DNA from: a bacterium
GTDB lineage: Bacteria > Planctomycetota > JAFGQW01
Assembly: GCA_030426805.1 (NCBI GenBank)
Contig: JAUHXU010000001.1
Coordinates: 1,328,861-1,392,860 of the forward strand
Reading direction: 5' to 3'
DNA: 64,000 nt
The notes under the pieces were generated by a model. That model ran no database searches and was not told the origin of the DNA. It was given only the letters and a program-made list of their open reading frames with translations. Of this stretch, positions 49,140 through 58,179 are shown piece by piece (positions within the stretch are counted from its first letter, which is position 1; every line of letters begins with the position of its first letter). Both the position numbers and the translations under genes were made by a program.

Positions 49140-49345
49140 CGCCGTCCGGGATTGCACCCGATTTCGTGAACCGTGCGCTTCGCGCGCCGATGCTGCACCC
49201 GACTCGCGCACGTGGAGCCGATTCGCCCGCGTTTCGGTGCAGGTTCCGGTCGCGAAGCGCAACCATACGACGTTTGAGGTGCACGTCTCGCGTGCGAAGC
49301 GCACTCCTACGTCCCACCAAACTACAGCGCCGTCCACCTCCCCGG
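49140..49345. repeat. Modular dispersed repeat, copy C (shorter)
   Basis: Sits in the 327-bp gap between the adenosyltransferase and lipoate ligase-like genes. One forward module (TGCGCTTCGCGCGCC...TGCACC) and two reverse modules (GGTGCA...GCGAAGCGCA) can be read, with CTTCGC replacing CTTGGC of copies A and B. A trailing CCACCTCCCCGG at about 49340 matches the outer end of the family. I see no gene or promoter here. Confidence 0.65.
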
Positions 49346-49389
49346 AGTGCCCCTCGCCGTCGGCGTCGCGTGGCGCGAGCGGTCGCGGC

Positions 49390-50046
49390 TCAGGGGGTAT
49401 CGAGCGGCGTCGGTGGCTCGAAGCGCTCCAACGACAGTGCGCCGCGCAGCGCGCGGGCGAATGTCGCGACGTCGGCCGCGACCGGGAACTCGGCGAGCGA
49501 CCCCATGAACTCCCGGTGCGACCGGCCGCGCCGGTAGTCGGGTTCCTTCGGCGGATGCCGGAGGTAGGCCTCGACCTGCTCGATGTCCGGCTGCACGAGC
49601 AGCGACACCGAGTAGTAGAGCGAGTCGACCGTCCGGTGGATACACGAGCCGCCGACCTTGCGGTCCCCGAGCACGAGATCCGAGATGCCGTCGTGGTAGA
49701 CGCCCTCGATCCCGATGCGGCCGAACGCGTCGATCATCCACCGGGTGATCGAGTCGAACCACGCCTGGTTCTCGGTGAAGCCCCGCGTCGGAAACGCGAC
49801 CGATGCGACGACGTTGCCGCTGTCGAGCACGACCGCACACCCGCCGCCGCGGCGGCGACGGATCGGAACGCCGTGCGCGTCGATGAGGCCCCGCGCGAGT
49901 TCCACTGCCGCGTCGCTGCCTCGGCCGAGCACGACCATCGTCTCGTCCACCGGGTAGACCGCGACGCGCGCGACACGCTCGGCGCGAACCGACGCGACGA
50001 GCGCGTCGTCGGCATCGTACGGAGGGAAGTCGTGGGTCGTCGTCAT
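49390..50046 (-). CDS. Lipoate-protein ligase-like protein (BPL/LplA/LipB family)
   Basis: 218 residues. The fold is shared by biotin and lipoate ligases and octanoyltransferases. Substrate-loop residues RRRRGGGC at 63-70 and the catalytic-type Lys in VLGDRKVGGS (K130) are present. It is much shorter than LplA (about 330 residues), closer to LipM/LplA N-domain types, so ligase or transferase activity cannot be decided. It lies on the same strand as the 2-oxoacid dehydrogenase genes, behind three secreted paralogs; its target could be the lipoyl domain of that E2. Confidence 0.8.
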   Translation of the reverse strand: MTTTHDFPPYDADDALVASVRAERVARVAVYPVDETMVVLGRGSDAAVELARGLIDAHGVPIRRRRGGGCAVVLDSGNVVASVAFPTRGFTENQAWFDSITRWMIDAFGRIGIEGVYHDGISDLVLGDRKVGGSCIHRTVDSLYYSVSLLVQPDIEQVEAYLRHPPKEPDYRRGRSHREFMGSLAEFPVAADVATFARALRGALSLERFEPPTPLDTP

Positions 50047-50095
50047 GCCCGGTACGAAGCGCGAGCCGGGACGCACGCGCCCCGGCTCGATCCGA

Positions 50096-51010
50096 TCACT
50101 GGATCTGGAACGTGAACGTGGTCGAGATGCTCTGCACGCCGAGTGGTGCCGAGCCACTGAACGTCACGAACGCGGTATGCAACGTGATGCCCTTGAGCAC
50201 CGCGAACGGCGGGATGTTCAGCGCGGCAGACGCGTTGCCGCTCGCGCCGATCGCACCCGCGTAGTTCACGAACACCGTCGGCAAGTTGCCCGACACGCTC
50301 GCCGCGAAGAGCGAGTCGAGCGTGAGGCCGAGCGACCGCTGCCCGATCGGCGTCGGCCCGGTTCCGAGCGACGTCGCGACCTGATAGGGAAGCCCGGCGT
50401 CCTTCGGGGAGCTGAGCCCGAAGTTCATCGTCGTGCCGGGGGTCGCCGGACCGGCGCCCTGAACCGTCACGCCGTTGACGTAGATCTCGATGCGCGACAA
50501 CTGGAACGCATCCTCGGCGGAATACGCCCCACTGCCCTGCGTCGTCACGATGTTCGTCTGCGTCAGGAAGCGATACATCGTCGTCGGCTGGCCCAACACC
50601 ATCGTCGCAAAGCCGTTCGAGCTATTGCTGTACGAGTTCCGCATCGTCGTCGAATCCCCGCACGCGCCCAGCACACCGAGCCAATCGCCCTGGTTGTACG
50701 AGACGTTGACCGGGATCACCAGACTGCTGGAGACGCCGCCCTTGTAGACCTGGAGCCCACCGGTGGCCGAGCCGGAGAATGCCGGCGGTCGCGTGCTCAT
50801 GTTGTAGAGGGCGACGTTCTGCATCCCGTGGTTCGTCTCGTCGGGGACACGGAGCCCGACGACCGTGAAGGCGACCGGCGCCTGGAAGTAGAGGCCTCGG
50901 GTCGCGCCCGACGACGTATACGTGTTCTGGAACGGCGGGATCGCGACCTGGGTCTGTGCGGTCGCGATGCCCGATGCGATCAGGGCCGCGACGGCGGTGA
51001 TACTACGCAT
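50096..51010 (-). CDS. Secreted tandem paralog 1 (unknown function)
   Basis: 304 residues with signal peptide (TASG-type, ending ATAQ). No known domain is recognised. The N-terminal half (20-170) has FQAPVAFTVVGLRVPDETNH and GACGDSTTMRNSY; the C-terminal half has LPYQVATSLGTGPTPIGQR and ends in FTFQI. It shares nearly the same C-terminal 110 residues with the two genes upstream (51041 and 51967). It looks all-beta and extracytoplasmic. The start is fixed by GTAGGAGAG before the ATG. Confidence 0.78.
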   Translation of the reverse strand: MRSITAVAALIASGIATAQTQVAIPPFQNTYTSSGATRGLYFQAPVAFTVVGLRVPDETNHGMQNVALYNMSTRPPAFSGSATGGLQVYKGGVSSSLVIPVNVSYNQGDWLGVLGACGDSTTMRNSYSNSSNGFATMVLGQPTTMYRFLTQTNIVTTQGSGAYSAEDAFQLSRIEIYVNGVTVQGAGPATPGTTMNFGLSSPKDAGLPYQVATSLGTGPTPIGQRSLGLTLDSLFAASVSGNLPTVFVNYAGAIGASGNASAALNIPPFAVLKGITLHTAFVTFSGSAPLGVQSISTTFTFQIQ

Positions 51011-51040
51011 TGCCTACTCTCCTACTCGATACCGATTCGA

Positions 51041-51937
51041 TCACTGGATCTGGAACGTGAACGTGTTCGAGATGCTCTGCACCCCGAGTGGTGCCGAGCC
51101 GCTGAACGTCACGAACGCGGTGTGCAGCGTGATGCCCTTGAGCACCGCGAACGGCGGGATGTTCAACGCCGCGGACGCGCTGCCGCTCGCGCCGATCGTG
51201 CCCGAGTAGTTCGCGAACACGGTCGGCAGGTTGCCCGACACGCTCGCCGCGAAGAGCGAGTCGAGCGTGAGGCCGAGCGACCGCTGCCCGATCGGCGTCG
51301 GCCCGGTTCCGAGCGAGGTCGCGACCTGATAGGGAAGCCCGGCGTCCTTCGGGGAGCTGAGACCGAAGCTCATCGCGGTGCCGGGTGTGCCGGGGCCGGC
51401 ACCCTGGATCGTCACGTCACTGATCCACACCTCGACGCGCCCGATCGATCCCGCACCCTCCGAGGAGTAGGCCGCGACACCTTGGTTCGCCACGATGTTC
51501 GTCTGGGTGATGAAGCGGCTGATCGTAACCGGCTGCCCGAGCACCGAACTCGAGAAGTTGCCGGCGCCATACGAGTTGCGCATCGTCGTCGAGTCACCGC
51601 ACGCGCCGAGAATCCCGACCCAGTCGCCCTGGTTGAACGCGACGTTCGCAGGGATCACGACGCTGCTCGCGACGCCGCCCGAGTAGAACTGCAGCCCGCC
51701 GCTCGCGGTGGTCGGATACGCCGGCGGTTGCGCCGCGAGCTTGTAGACGGCGACGTTCTGCAACCCGTGGTTCGACTCGTCCGGCACGCGAAGGCCGACG
51801 ATCGAGAAGCCGACCGGCGCCTGGAAGTAGAAGCCGCGTGTCAGCGCCCCCGAGGTGAACGTGCTCGAAAACGCCGGCAACGGCATTTGCGCGCTGGCGG
51901 TCGCCGCCAGCAGTCCGATGATGATCGCGATTCGCAT
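51041..51937 (-). CDS. Secreted tandem paralog 2 (unknown function)
   Basis: 298 residues, signal peptide ending SASAQM. Clearly a duplicate of its neighbours on both sides, with the same Gly-Ala-Cys-Gly-Asp-Ser segment in the middle and the same C-terminal block. ATG 51937 is chosen for the signal peptide; the much longer open frame shadows paralog 3. There are 30 bp to paralog 1. No SD as strong as for paralog 1, only a GGGGGT. Confidence 0.75.
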   Translation of the reverse strand: MRIAIIIGLLAATASAQMPLPAFSSTFTSGALTRGFYFQAPVGFSIVGLRVPDESNHGLQNVAVYKLAAQPPAYPTTASGGLQFYSGGVASSVVIPANVAFNQGDWVGILGACGDSTTMRNSYGAGNFSSSVLGQPVTISRFITQTNIVANQGVAAYSSEGAGSIGRVEVWISDVTIQGAGPGTPGTAMSFGLSSPKDAGLPYQVATSLGTGPTPIGQRSLGLTLDSLFAASVSGNLPTVFANYSGTIGASGSASAALNIPPFAVLKGITLHTAFVTFSGSAPLGVQSISNTFTFQIQ

Positions 51938-51966
51938 TGTCCTGGATACCCCCTGTCGGTACTCTC

Positions 51967-52872
51967 TCAAACGATCTGAAACGTGAACGTGTTGCTGATG
52001 CTCTTTACCCCTAGTGGTGCCGCACCGCTGAACGTCACGAACGCGGTGTGCAGCGTGATTCCCTTGAGGACGGCGAACGGCGGGATGTTCAGCGCCGCGG
52101 AAGCGTTGCCGCTCGCGCCGATCGTACCCGCGTAGTTCACGAACACCGTCGGCAGGTTGCCCGACACGCTCGCTGCGAACAGCGAGTCGAGCGTGAGGCC
52201 GAGCGACCGCTGCCCGATCGGCGTCGGCCCGGTCCCGAGCGACGTCGCGACCTGATAGGGAAGCCCGGCGTCGTTCGGGGCGCTGAGCCCGAAGTTCATC
52301 GCGCTGCCCGGCGTGCCGGCGCCCGCGCCCTGAATCGTCACGCCGTTGACCCAGATCTCGACGCGACCGATCTGGCCGGTCGGCGACTCCGAGTAGGCTG
52401 CGACGCCCTGGTTCGTCACGATGTTCGTCTGCGTGATGAACCGAGTGAGCGTGACGGGCTGCCCGAGGATCGAACTCTGAAACGGGCCGGTCGGCAGCGC
52501 GTACGAGTTGCGCATCGTCGTCGAGTCGCCGCACGCGCCCAGGACCCCGACCCAGTCGTTCGGGTTGAACGAGATGTTCGCGGGGATGACCAGGCTGCTC
52601 GCGACACCGCCCTGGTAGAAGCGGATCCCGCCCTGCGCGGTGGCCGGATAGGCCGGCGGCTGACCGGCGAGTTGATAGACCGCGACGTTCTGCAAGCCGT
52701 GGTTCGACTCGTCCGGCACGCGCAGCCCGGTGATCGTGAACCCGACCGGCGTTTGAAACCAGAGACCGCGGGTGAGCGACGCGGACGTGAAGGTGCTCCC
52801 GAATGCCGGCAGCGGCATTTGCGCGCCGACGGTCCCCGCGCACAGCACGAGGACGGCGATCGTGATTCGCAT
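51967..52872 (-). CDS. Secreted tandem paralog 3 (unknown function)
   Basis: 301 residues, signal peptide ending TVGAQM. First gene of the tandem set on the minus strand, with its promoter at 52933-52961. The middle and C-terminal sections are shared with paralogs 1 and 2; differences cluster in the signal peptide and in residues 100-180. The family has no name I know. Possible roles: surface or matrix proteins kept in several versions. Confidence 0.76.
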   Translation of the reverse strand: MRITIAVLVLCAGTVGAQMPLPAFGSTFTSASLTRGLWFQTPVGFTITGLRVPDESNHGLQNVAVYQLAGQPPAYPATAQGGIRFYQGGVASSLVIPANISFNPNDWVGVLGACGDSTTMRNSYALPTGPFQSSILGQPVTLTRFITQTNIVTNQGVAAYSESPTGQIGRVEIWVNGVTIQGAGAGTPGSAMNFGLSAPNDAGLPYQVATSLGTGPTPIGQRSLGLTLDSLFAASVSGNLPTVFVNYAGTIGASGNASAALNIPPFAVLKGITLHTAFVTFSGAAPLGVKSISNTFTFQIV

Positions 52873-52932
52873 GATATCTCTCTCTGCGGCCCGAAACCAG
52901 GCGGGCATGCGGTTCGCACGCCCACCTCTGTC

Positions 52933-52961
52933 AGGGTACGGAAAGGGAGGATACGCGTCAA
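52933..52961 (-). promoter_or_regulatory. Promoter of the tandem paralogs
   Basis: On the minus strand TTGACG (52961-52956), 17 bp, TACCCT (52938-52933), about 60 nt before the paralog 3 start. It separates the paralogs from the dehydrogenase operon. Confidence 0.45.
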
Positions 52962-52974
52962 CGGATCGGGATTT

Positions 52975-52997
52975 GGACGAGTCGATCCGACTCGTCC
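52975..52997 (-). terminator. Hairpin after the dihydrolipoyl dehydrogenase gene
   Basis: A perfect 10-bp stem, GGACGAGTCG with its complement (52975-52984 and 52988-52997), and a 3-nt loop, 9 nt after the lpd stop. There is no T run, so it may be a weak or factor-dependent terminator or an mRNA end stabiliser. Confidence 0.4.
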
Positions 52998-53006
52998 CGA
53001 GACGGG

Positions 53007-54437
53007 TCAGGCCTTGGCGTCGGCCTTCTTCTTCGGCTTCGGCAGGTGCACGCAGGCGTCTCCGGCGACCTCGGCGGCCTCCATGATCGACTCCGACAGC
53101 GTCGGGTGCGGGTGGATCGTGACCATCAGGTCCTCGAGGACCGCGCCCATCTCGATCGCGAGGGTCGCCTCGGCGATCAGGTCCGACGCGCTCGGCCCGA
53201 CGATCCCGACACCGAGCACCAGCTCGCTCTCGGCGTCGACGATCACCTTGACCATCCCCTCGGCGTTGCCGAGCGTCTTCGCGCGCCCGAGGGCGGCGAA
53301 CGGGAAGACGCCGGTGCGGACGTTCTTGCCCTGCTCCTTCGCCTCCTCCTCGGTGATTCCGGTCCACGCGAGTTCGGGGTGCGTGAAGACGACGGCCGGA
53401 ATCGCGCGGTTGTCGAATGCCGCGTTGTGCCCGGCGATCGTCTCGGTCGCGACCTTCGCCTCGCGGCTCGCCTTGTGGGCGAGCTGCGGACCGTGCGTGA
53501 TGTCACCGATCGCGAAGATGTTCGGGTCGGCGGTCCGGCACTGTTCGTCGGTGACGATCAGGCCGCGATCGTCGACCTCGACCTTCGTCTTGCCGAGGCC
53601 GAGGTCTTCGGTGTTGGGCTTGCGCCCGACCGCGACAAACACCGCGTCGAACGTCTCGGTGGTGGCCTTGCCGTCGGTCTCGATCGTGACCTCGAAGTCG
53701 TCGCCCTTCTTCTCGACCGCGGTGACCTTCGAAGACAGCATCAGCTTCTCGAAGCGCTTCTGCGCGGACTTCTTGACGACGTCCGACAGGTCGCGGTCCG
53801 CGCCGGCCAGCACGCGGTCGAGGAACTCGACGCACACGACCTTCGAGCCGAGCCCGGCATAGACGAAGCCGAGTTCCAGGCCGATGTAGCCGCCGCCGAT
53901 CACGAGCAAGCGCTTCGGAATCTTCGGCAGATCGAGCGCCTCCTTCGAGGTCCAGCAACCCTTGTCTTCGGTGAACGGCAAGTGGATCGGGCGCGAACCG
54001 GTCGCGATGATGCAGTGCTTGAAGTCGATGCCGGCGACGTCGGAGCCCTCGATCGCGAGGCTCTTCGAGTTCTCGAAGCGTGCGTAGCCGGTGACGACCT
54101 CGACGCCGCGCTTGGACAGCAGCCCGTCGATGCCCTTCGTCAGGCCCGAGACGACCTGCCCCTTCCACTTGCGGAGCTGGTCGACGTCGACGTCGGCCTT
54201 GAAGGTGAGCCCCATCTTCTTCGCCGACTTCGTCTCCTCGAGCAGCTCGCTCGCATGGATCAGCGCCTTCGACGGGATGCAGCCTTCGATCAGACAGACG
54301 CCACCGCGCTGCTCGCGCGCCTCGACGAGGATGACCTCCTTGCCGAGATCGGCCGCGCGCAGCGCCGCCACGTATCCGCCCGGACCGGCGCCGATCACGA
54401 CGACGTCGGCCTTCTGGCGCAAGCTACCCATCACCAT
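53007..54437 (-). CDS. lpdA: Dihydrolipoyl dehydrogenase (E3)
   Basis: 476 residues, FAD disulfide reductase that re-oxidises lipoamide for 2-oxoacid dehydrogenases. GAGPGGYVAA near residue 16 binds FAD. The redox pair C48/C53 is in GGVCLIEGCIPSK (GGTCLNVGC in most homologs). IGGGYIGLELG binds NAD, and HPHPTLSE near 441 gives the base His. The start is ATG 54437; a Met at codon 3 is equally possible. Last gene of the E1-E2-E3 set, 24 bp after E2. The C terminus ends KPKKKADAKA, an unusual Lys/Ala tail. Confidence 0.96.
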   Translation of the reverse strand: MVMGSLRQKADVVVIGAGPGGYVAALRAADLGKEVILVEAREQRGGVCLIEGCIPSKALIHASELLEETKSAKKMGLTFKADVDVDQLRKWKGQVVSGLTKGIDGLLSKRGVEVVTGYARFENSKSLAIEGSDVAGIDFKHCIIATGSRPIHLPFTEDKGCWTSKEALDLPKIPKRLLVIGGGYIGLELGFVYAGLGSKVVCVEFLDRVLAGADRDLSDVVKKSAQKRFEKLMLSSKVTAVEKKGDDFEVTIETDGKATTETFDAVFVAVGRKPNTEDLGLGKTKVEVDDRGLIVTDEQCRTADPNIFAIGDITHGPQLAHKASREAKVATETIAGHNAAFDNRAIPAVVFTHPELAWTGITEEEAKEQGKNVRTGVFPFAALGRAKTLGNAEGMVKVIVDAESELVLGVGIVGPSASDLIAEATLAIEMGAVLEDLMVTIHPHPTLSESIMEAAEVAGDACVHLPKPKKKADAKA

Positions 54438-54461
54438 GGTAGGGAATCTCCGTTCGTTCGA

Positions 54462-55808
54462 TTAGAGCCGCATCACGAACGCCATCGGATCGGCGAGCAT
54501 GTCGACCAAGTCGTTCATGAACCGCGCCGCGTCCGCACCGTCCGCAATGCGATGGTCGAACGCGAGCGTCAGCGGGAGCATCTTGCGCACGACGATCTCG
54601 CCGTCGCGCACGACCGGCTTCTCTTGCAGCTTGCCCATCCCGAGGATCGCGACCTCGGGGTAGTTGATCGTCGGGATCAGGCCGGTGCCGCCAAGGCTGC
54701 CGATGTTCGTGATCGTGAACGTGCCGCCCTTGAACGCGTCGGCGGCGATCGTCCCGTCGCGCGCCTGGGTCGCGAGGTCGTAGATCGACTGCGAGATGTC
54801 GAGCATCGTCATCCCGTCGACGCCGTGCACGACCGGCACCATCAGCCCCTTCGGCGTGTCGGCCGCGAACCCGATGTTGTAGTACTTCTTGTAGATCAAC
54901 TGACCCTTGAACGGGTCGAGGCTCGCGTTGAACGACGGGTAGTTCTTCAGGCACGCCGCGACGGCCTTGAAGATGAAGCCGAGCATCGTCAGGCGCGCGT
55001 CGTCGCCGAGCTTCGCCTTCTGACGCTTGCGCGCGATCTCCAGGTCGGTGACGTCGGCCTCGTCCATGTGGCAGACGTGCGGCACGACCACCATCGACGT
55101 GACCATCTTCTTCGCGATCTTGCGCCGGATGCTGCGCAGCGGCTCGACGTCGACCGGGCCGAACTCGGCGAAGTCGGGCATCGGCTCGAGTTCGAGCAGC
55201 GGCACGCCCGCGCCACCGCCGGACGGCATCTCGAACGGCTCGGCGTCGCCGTCGTCGAGCAGGTGCGAGCCGAAGCCCGCGCCGCCGTCGGCGAACGCCT
55301 TCACGTCGTCGATCGTCACGCGGCCACCGGGCCCCGACGGGCGCACCTGGCCGAGTTCGATCCCGAGTTCGCGCGCCAGTCGACGCGTCGCCGGCGCAGC
55401 CGGGACCGGGCCGCCTCCGACGCGCGGCGGTGCCGCCTCGGCGCCGTTGGCGCCGGCACCGGTCGCGCCGGACGTCGGCGCGGCGGGCGTCGGCGCGGCA
55501 GTCGCCGCAGCCACCGGTGCGGGTGCCTCGGCCGGCGCCTTCGCGTCCGTCGAGGCCGCACCGCCGCCGCCGGAACCGTCGTCGATCACGACGATGACGT
55601 TGCCGACCTGGAGCACGTCACCGACCTTGCCGTTGGCCTGCGTGACGGTGCCCGAACGCGGCGACGGGATCGTCACGGCCGCCTTGTCGGTCTCGACGTC
55701 GAGGAGCGGGTCATCCTCGTTGATGACGTCGCCTTCCTTCACGTACCACTTCAGCAGCTCACCTTCGTGAACGCCCTCGCCGAGGTCGGGAAGCTTGAAC
55801 TCGAACAT
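54462..55808 (-). CDS. Dihydrolipoamide acyltransferase (E2) of a 2-oxoacid dehydrogenase
   Basis: 448 residues. One lipoyl domain (1-80, lipoylated K42 in ETDKAAV), an Ala/Pro-rich linker (85-130), a peripheral subunit-binding domain (about 135-170, TRRLARELGIELGQV), a second linker and the catalytic domain (from about 215) with FDHRIADGADAARF near 415. It passes the acyl group from lipoyl to CoA and forms the complex core. Whether it belongs to pyruvate or branched-chain substrates is not fixed; alpha/beta E1 fits both. Confidence 0.94.
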   Translation of the reverse strand: MFEFKLPDLGEGVHEGELLKWYVKEGDVINEDDPLLDVETDKAAVTIPSPRSGTVTQANGKVGDVLQVGNVIVVIDDGSGGGGAASTDAKAPAEAPAPVAAATAAPTPAAPTSGATGAGANGAEAAPPRVGGGPVPAAPATRRLARELGIELGQVRPSGPGGRVTIDDVKAFADGGAGFGSHLLDDGDAEPFEMPSGGGAGVPLLELEPMPDFAEFGPVDVEPLRSIRRKIAKKMVTSMVVVPHVCHMDEADVTDLEIARKRQKAKLGDDARLTMLGFIFKAVAACLKNYPSFNASLDPFKGQLIYKKYYNIGFAADTPKGLMVPVVHGVDGMTMLDISQSIYDLATQARDGTIAADAFKGGTFTITNIGSLGGTGLIPTINYPEVAILGMGKLQEKPVVRDGEIVVRKMLPLTLAFDHRIADGADAARFMNDLVDMLADPMAFVMRL

Positions 55809-55821
55809 CGTCTTCTCCGGA

Positions 55822-56805
55822 TCAGTTGAAGTCGAGCGTCTCTTCGATCGCCCAGCGGATGCGGTCCTCGCTCGGGATGTAGTAGTTTTCCCGCCCGAAG
55901 AATGGGGTCGGCACGTCGTAGTGCGTGATGCGCTTGATCGGTGCCTCGAGATACATCAGCGCGTCGTCGTTGATGTGCGCGATGACCTCCGCGCTGACGC
56001 TGAAGCTGCGCGGCGCCTCCTGCACGACGACCGCGCGGCCGGTCTTCTTGACGGACTCGACGAACGAGTCGGCATCCATCGGCGAAATCGTCAACAGGTC
56101 GACGACCTCGATCTCGATGCCGCGCGCTTCCTGGACCGCGTCGACCGCCGCGAGCGTCGGGTGCAGCATCGCACCCCACGTCACGACCGTCAGCGCGTCG
56201 CCCTTGCGGGCGATCGACGCCTGGCCGATCGGGAGGACTTCCTCTTCGTCGGGGACCTCCTCCTTGTAGGCGCGATAGACGCGCTTCGGCTCCATGTAGA
56301 TGACCGGGTCCGGGTCGCGGATCGCGGCGACGAGCAGCGCACGCGCGTTCCGCGGCGTCGACGGCGTGAGGACCTTGAGCCCCGGGATGTGCGCGTAGGT
56401 CGCCTCGCGGCTCTCGGAGTGGTGCTCGAGCGCACGAACACCGCCACCGTAGGGCATGCGCACGACGAGCGGGCACGTGAAGATGCCCTGCGTGCGCGCA
56501 CGCATTCGGCTCGCGTGCCCCTCGAGCTGCGGGAACGCGAGGTAGGAGAAGCCGGAGAACTGCATCTCGGCGACGGGCTTCAGGCCGCCCATGCTCATCC
56601 CGATCGCGGTGCCCATGATCGCCGACTCCGCGAGCGGCGTGTCGATCACGCGATCGGCGCCGTACGCGTTGTGGAGACCGGCGGTGACGCGGAAGACGCC
56701 TTCGTTGACGCCGACGTCCTCGCCCAGCACGACGACGGTCTCGTCGCTGGCCATCTCCTGCATCATGGCGAGATTGATCGCCTGCACCATGTTCATCTTA
56801 GGCAT
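55822..56805 (-). CDS. 2-oxoacid dehydrogenase E1 component, beta subunit
   Basis: 327 residues. Pairs with E1alpha to form the TPP-dependent decarboxylase. Characteristic blocks are VVVLGEDVGVNEGVFR near the N terminus, DTPLAESAIMGTAIGMSMGG, and the late VPTPFFGRENYYIPSEDRI. It starts 8 bp inside the E1alpha 3' end and stops 13 bp before E2, so the complex is coordinately translated. Confidence 0.95.
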   Translation of the reverse strand: MPKMNMVQAINLAMMQEMASDETVVVLGEDVGVNEGVFRVTAGLHNAYGADRVIDTPLAESAIMGTAIGMSMGGLKPVAEMQFSGFSYLAFPQLEGHASRMRARTQGIFTCPLVVRMPYGGGVRALEHHSESREATYAHIPGLKVLTPSTPRNARALLVAAIRDPDPVIYMEPKRVYRAYKEEVPDEEEVLPIGQASIARKGDALTVVTWGAMLHPTLAAVDAVQEARGIEIEVVDLLTISPMDADSFVESVKKTGRAVVVQEAPRSFSVSAEVIAHINDDALMYLEAPIKRITHYDVPTPFFGRENYYIPSEDRIRWAIEETLDFN

Positions 56806-57922
56806 GGGCCGTCTCCGCCACCTGGTCCGCCGCTTGCGCCCGGTTCAAGTCCGCGAGGAACATCGCGCGTTGCCGGTCGATCAGGGCGTGCTTCGTGCCG
56901 AACACGTGGTCGAACGGCGCGTCCATCTTGAAGCCCCCCATCGCCTCGAAGTCGGCGACGTGCTGCTTCACCTCCGCGTGAATCTCGGCGTCGATCGCTT
57001 TGATCTTCGCGTCGTCGAGCAGCTTCTTCTTCTTCAGGTAGTCGCGGAATCGAATGAGCGGATCCTTCGCCCACCACGAATCCTCTTCTTCCTTCGACCG
57101 ATACTTCTTCGGGTCGTCCGCAGTGGTGTGCATCAGCAGGCGATACGTGACCGCCTCGATCAGGCTGGGGCCTTCGCCGGCGCGGGCGCGCTCGAGGGCG
57201 TCCGAGATCGCCTTGTAGCAAGCGAGCGCGTCGTTGCCGTCGATCTGCAGGCCCGGCATCTCGTAGGCGATCGCGCGCTGCGCGATCGTCTTGCACTTCA
57301 TCTGCTTGTCGCGCGGGTGCGAGATCGCCCACTGGTTGTTCTGCACGACGAACACGACCGGCACGTTCCACACGGTCGCGAAGTTCATCGCTTCGTGGAC
57401 GTCGCCCTGCGAGGTCGCGCCGTCGCCGCAGAACGTGACGACCGCGGTGTCCTTCTCGCCGCGGAGCTTCATCGCGTAGGCGATGCCGACCGCGTGCAGC
57501 AACTGCGAGCCGAGGATGATCGCGATCGGCGCGGTGCGCAGCATCGACTTGGGCTCGGCGAGCGCGCTGCCCTCTTCCCAACCGTTGTGGTAGAGGTAGT
57601 CCTGCGTCGGCGGCTCGCCGCGCATCATGCGCGCGCCGCGCTCGCGGTAGGACGCGACGAGCCAGTCGTCGTCGCGCATCGCGAGTGCCGCGCCGCACGC
57701 CGGCGCCTCCTGGCCGGTGCAGAGCGGGAACGTCCCGATGCGCCCCTGACGCTGCAGCGCGAGCATGCGGTTGTCGCTGTCGCGGGCGGTCGCCATGTGC
57801 CGGTACAGATCGAGCAGTCGATCGTCCGGGATCTCGGGCTCCAACGCCTTGTCGAGCTTCCCCTTCTCATCGAGGATCTGCATGTACTCGACGGTGTAGT
57901 GCCCGACCTTCTTGATTGGCAT
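56798..57922 (-). CDS. 2-oxoacid dehydrogenase E1 component, alpha subunit
   Basis: 374 residues. The TPP site is visible as GDGATSQGDVHEAMNFA, ending VFVVQNN. GTFPLCTGQEAPACGAALAM and YRERGARMMRGE are typical of pyruvate/acetoin/branched-chain E1alpha. The ATG at 57922 is set by the family N terminus; the long open frame upstream shadows the cyclophilin. The E1alpha-beta form with one E2 resembles Gram-positive and mitochondrial pyruvate dehydrogenase. A GC-rich hairpin (58025-58045) sits in the 257-bp region upstream. Confidence 0.94.
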   Translation of the reverse strand: MPIKKVGHYTVEYMQILDEKGKLDKALEPEIPDDRLLDLYRHMATARDSDNRMLALQRQGRIGTFPLCTGQEAPACGAALAMRDDDWLVASYRERGARMMRGEPPTQDYLYHNGWEEGSALAEPKSMLRTAPIAIILGSQLLHAVGIAYAMKLRGEKDTAVVTFCGDGATSQGDVHEAMNFATVWNVPVVFVVQNNQWAISHPRDKQMKCKTIAQRAIAYEMPGLQIDGNDALACYKAISDALERARAGEGPSLIEAVTYRLLMHTTADDPKKYRSKEEEDSWWAKDPLIRFRDYLKKKKLLDDAKIKAIDAEIHAEVKQHVADFEAMGGFKMDAPFDHVFGTKHALIDRQRAMFLADLNRAQAADQVAETAHA

Positions 57923-58024
57923 GCCGATAGGGTCCTCTCGCGATCGTCGGCCGTGCGCCCCGGGGCCATGTCGCGTGCTTGGAGGTCGGTCCAAACACTT
58001 GTGCGTCAGGGGGTTGCACCGGCC

Positions 58025-58045
58025 GCGCGCGTTGGTGGCGCGCGC
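58025..58045 (-). other. GC hairpin in the leader region of the dehydrogenase operon
   Basis: GCGCGCG (58025-58031) pairs with CGCGCGC (58039-58045) around TTGGTGG. It lies about 100-120 nt before the E1alpha start on the minus strand. It could be a leader element or chance in G+C-rich DNA. I do not see a good promoter in 57923-58179. Confidence 0.25.
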
Positions 58046-58157
58046 ATCGTGGATGGTGTACCCACGGACCGTGAGCACGGAGAAGGATAGGACCTCTTCG
58101 TCGTGCTTCAACCCCCGTCGACCGGGTGCGCCAGGGCCGGAAACGGGTCCGAAACGG

Positions 58158-58177
58158 GCCGAAACAGCCGTTTTGGC
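58158..58177 (-). terminator. Possible terminator hairpin after the cyclophilin gene
   Basis: GCCGAAAC (58158-58165) pairs with GTTTTGGC (58170-58177), including one G-T pair, around AGCC. It directly follows the cyclophilin stop. There is no T run after it on the minus strand; three imperfect GAAACGGG-type copies flank it (58144-58165). Confidence 0.3.
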
Positions 58178-58179
58178 GC

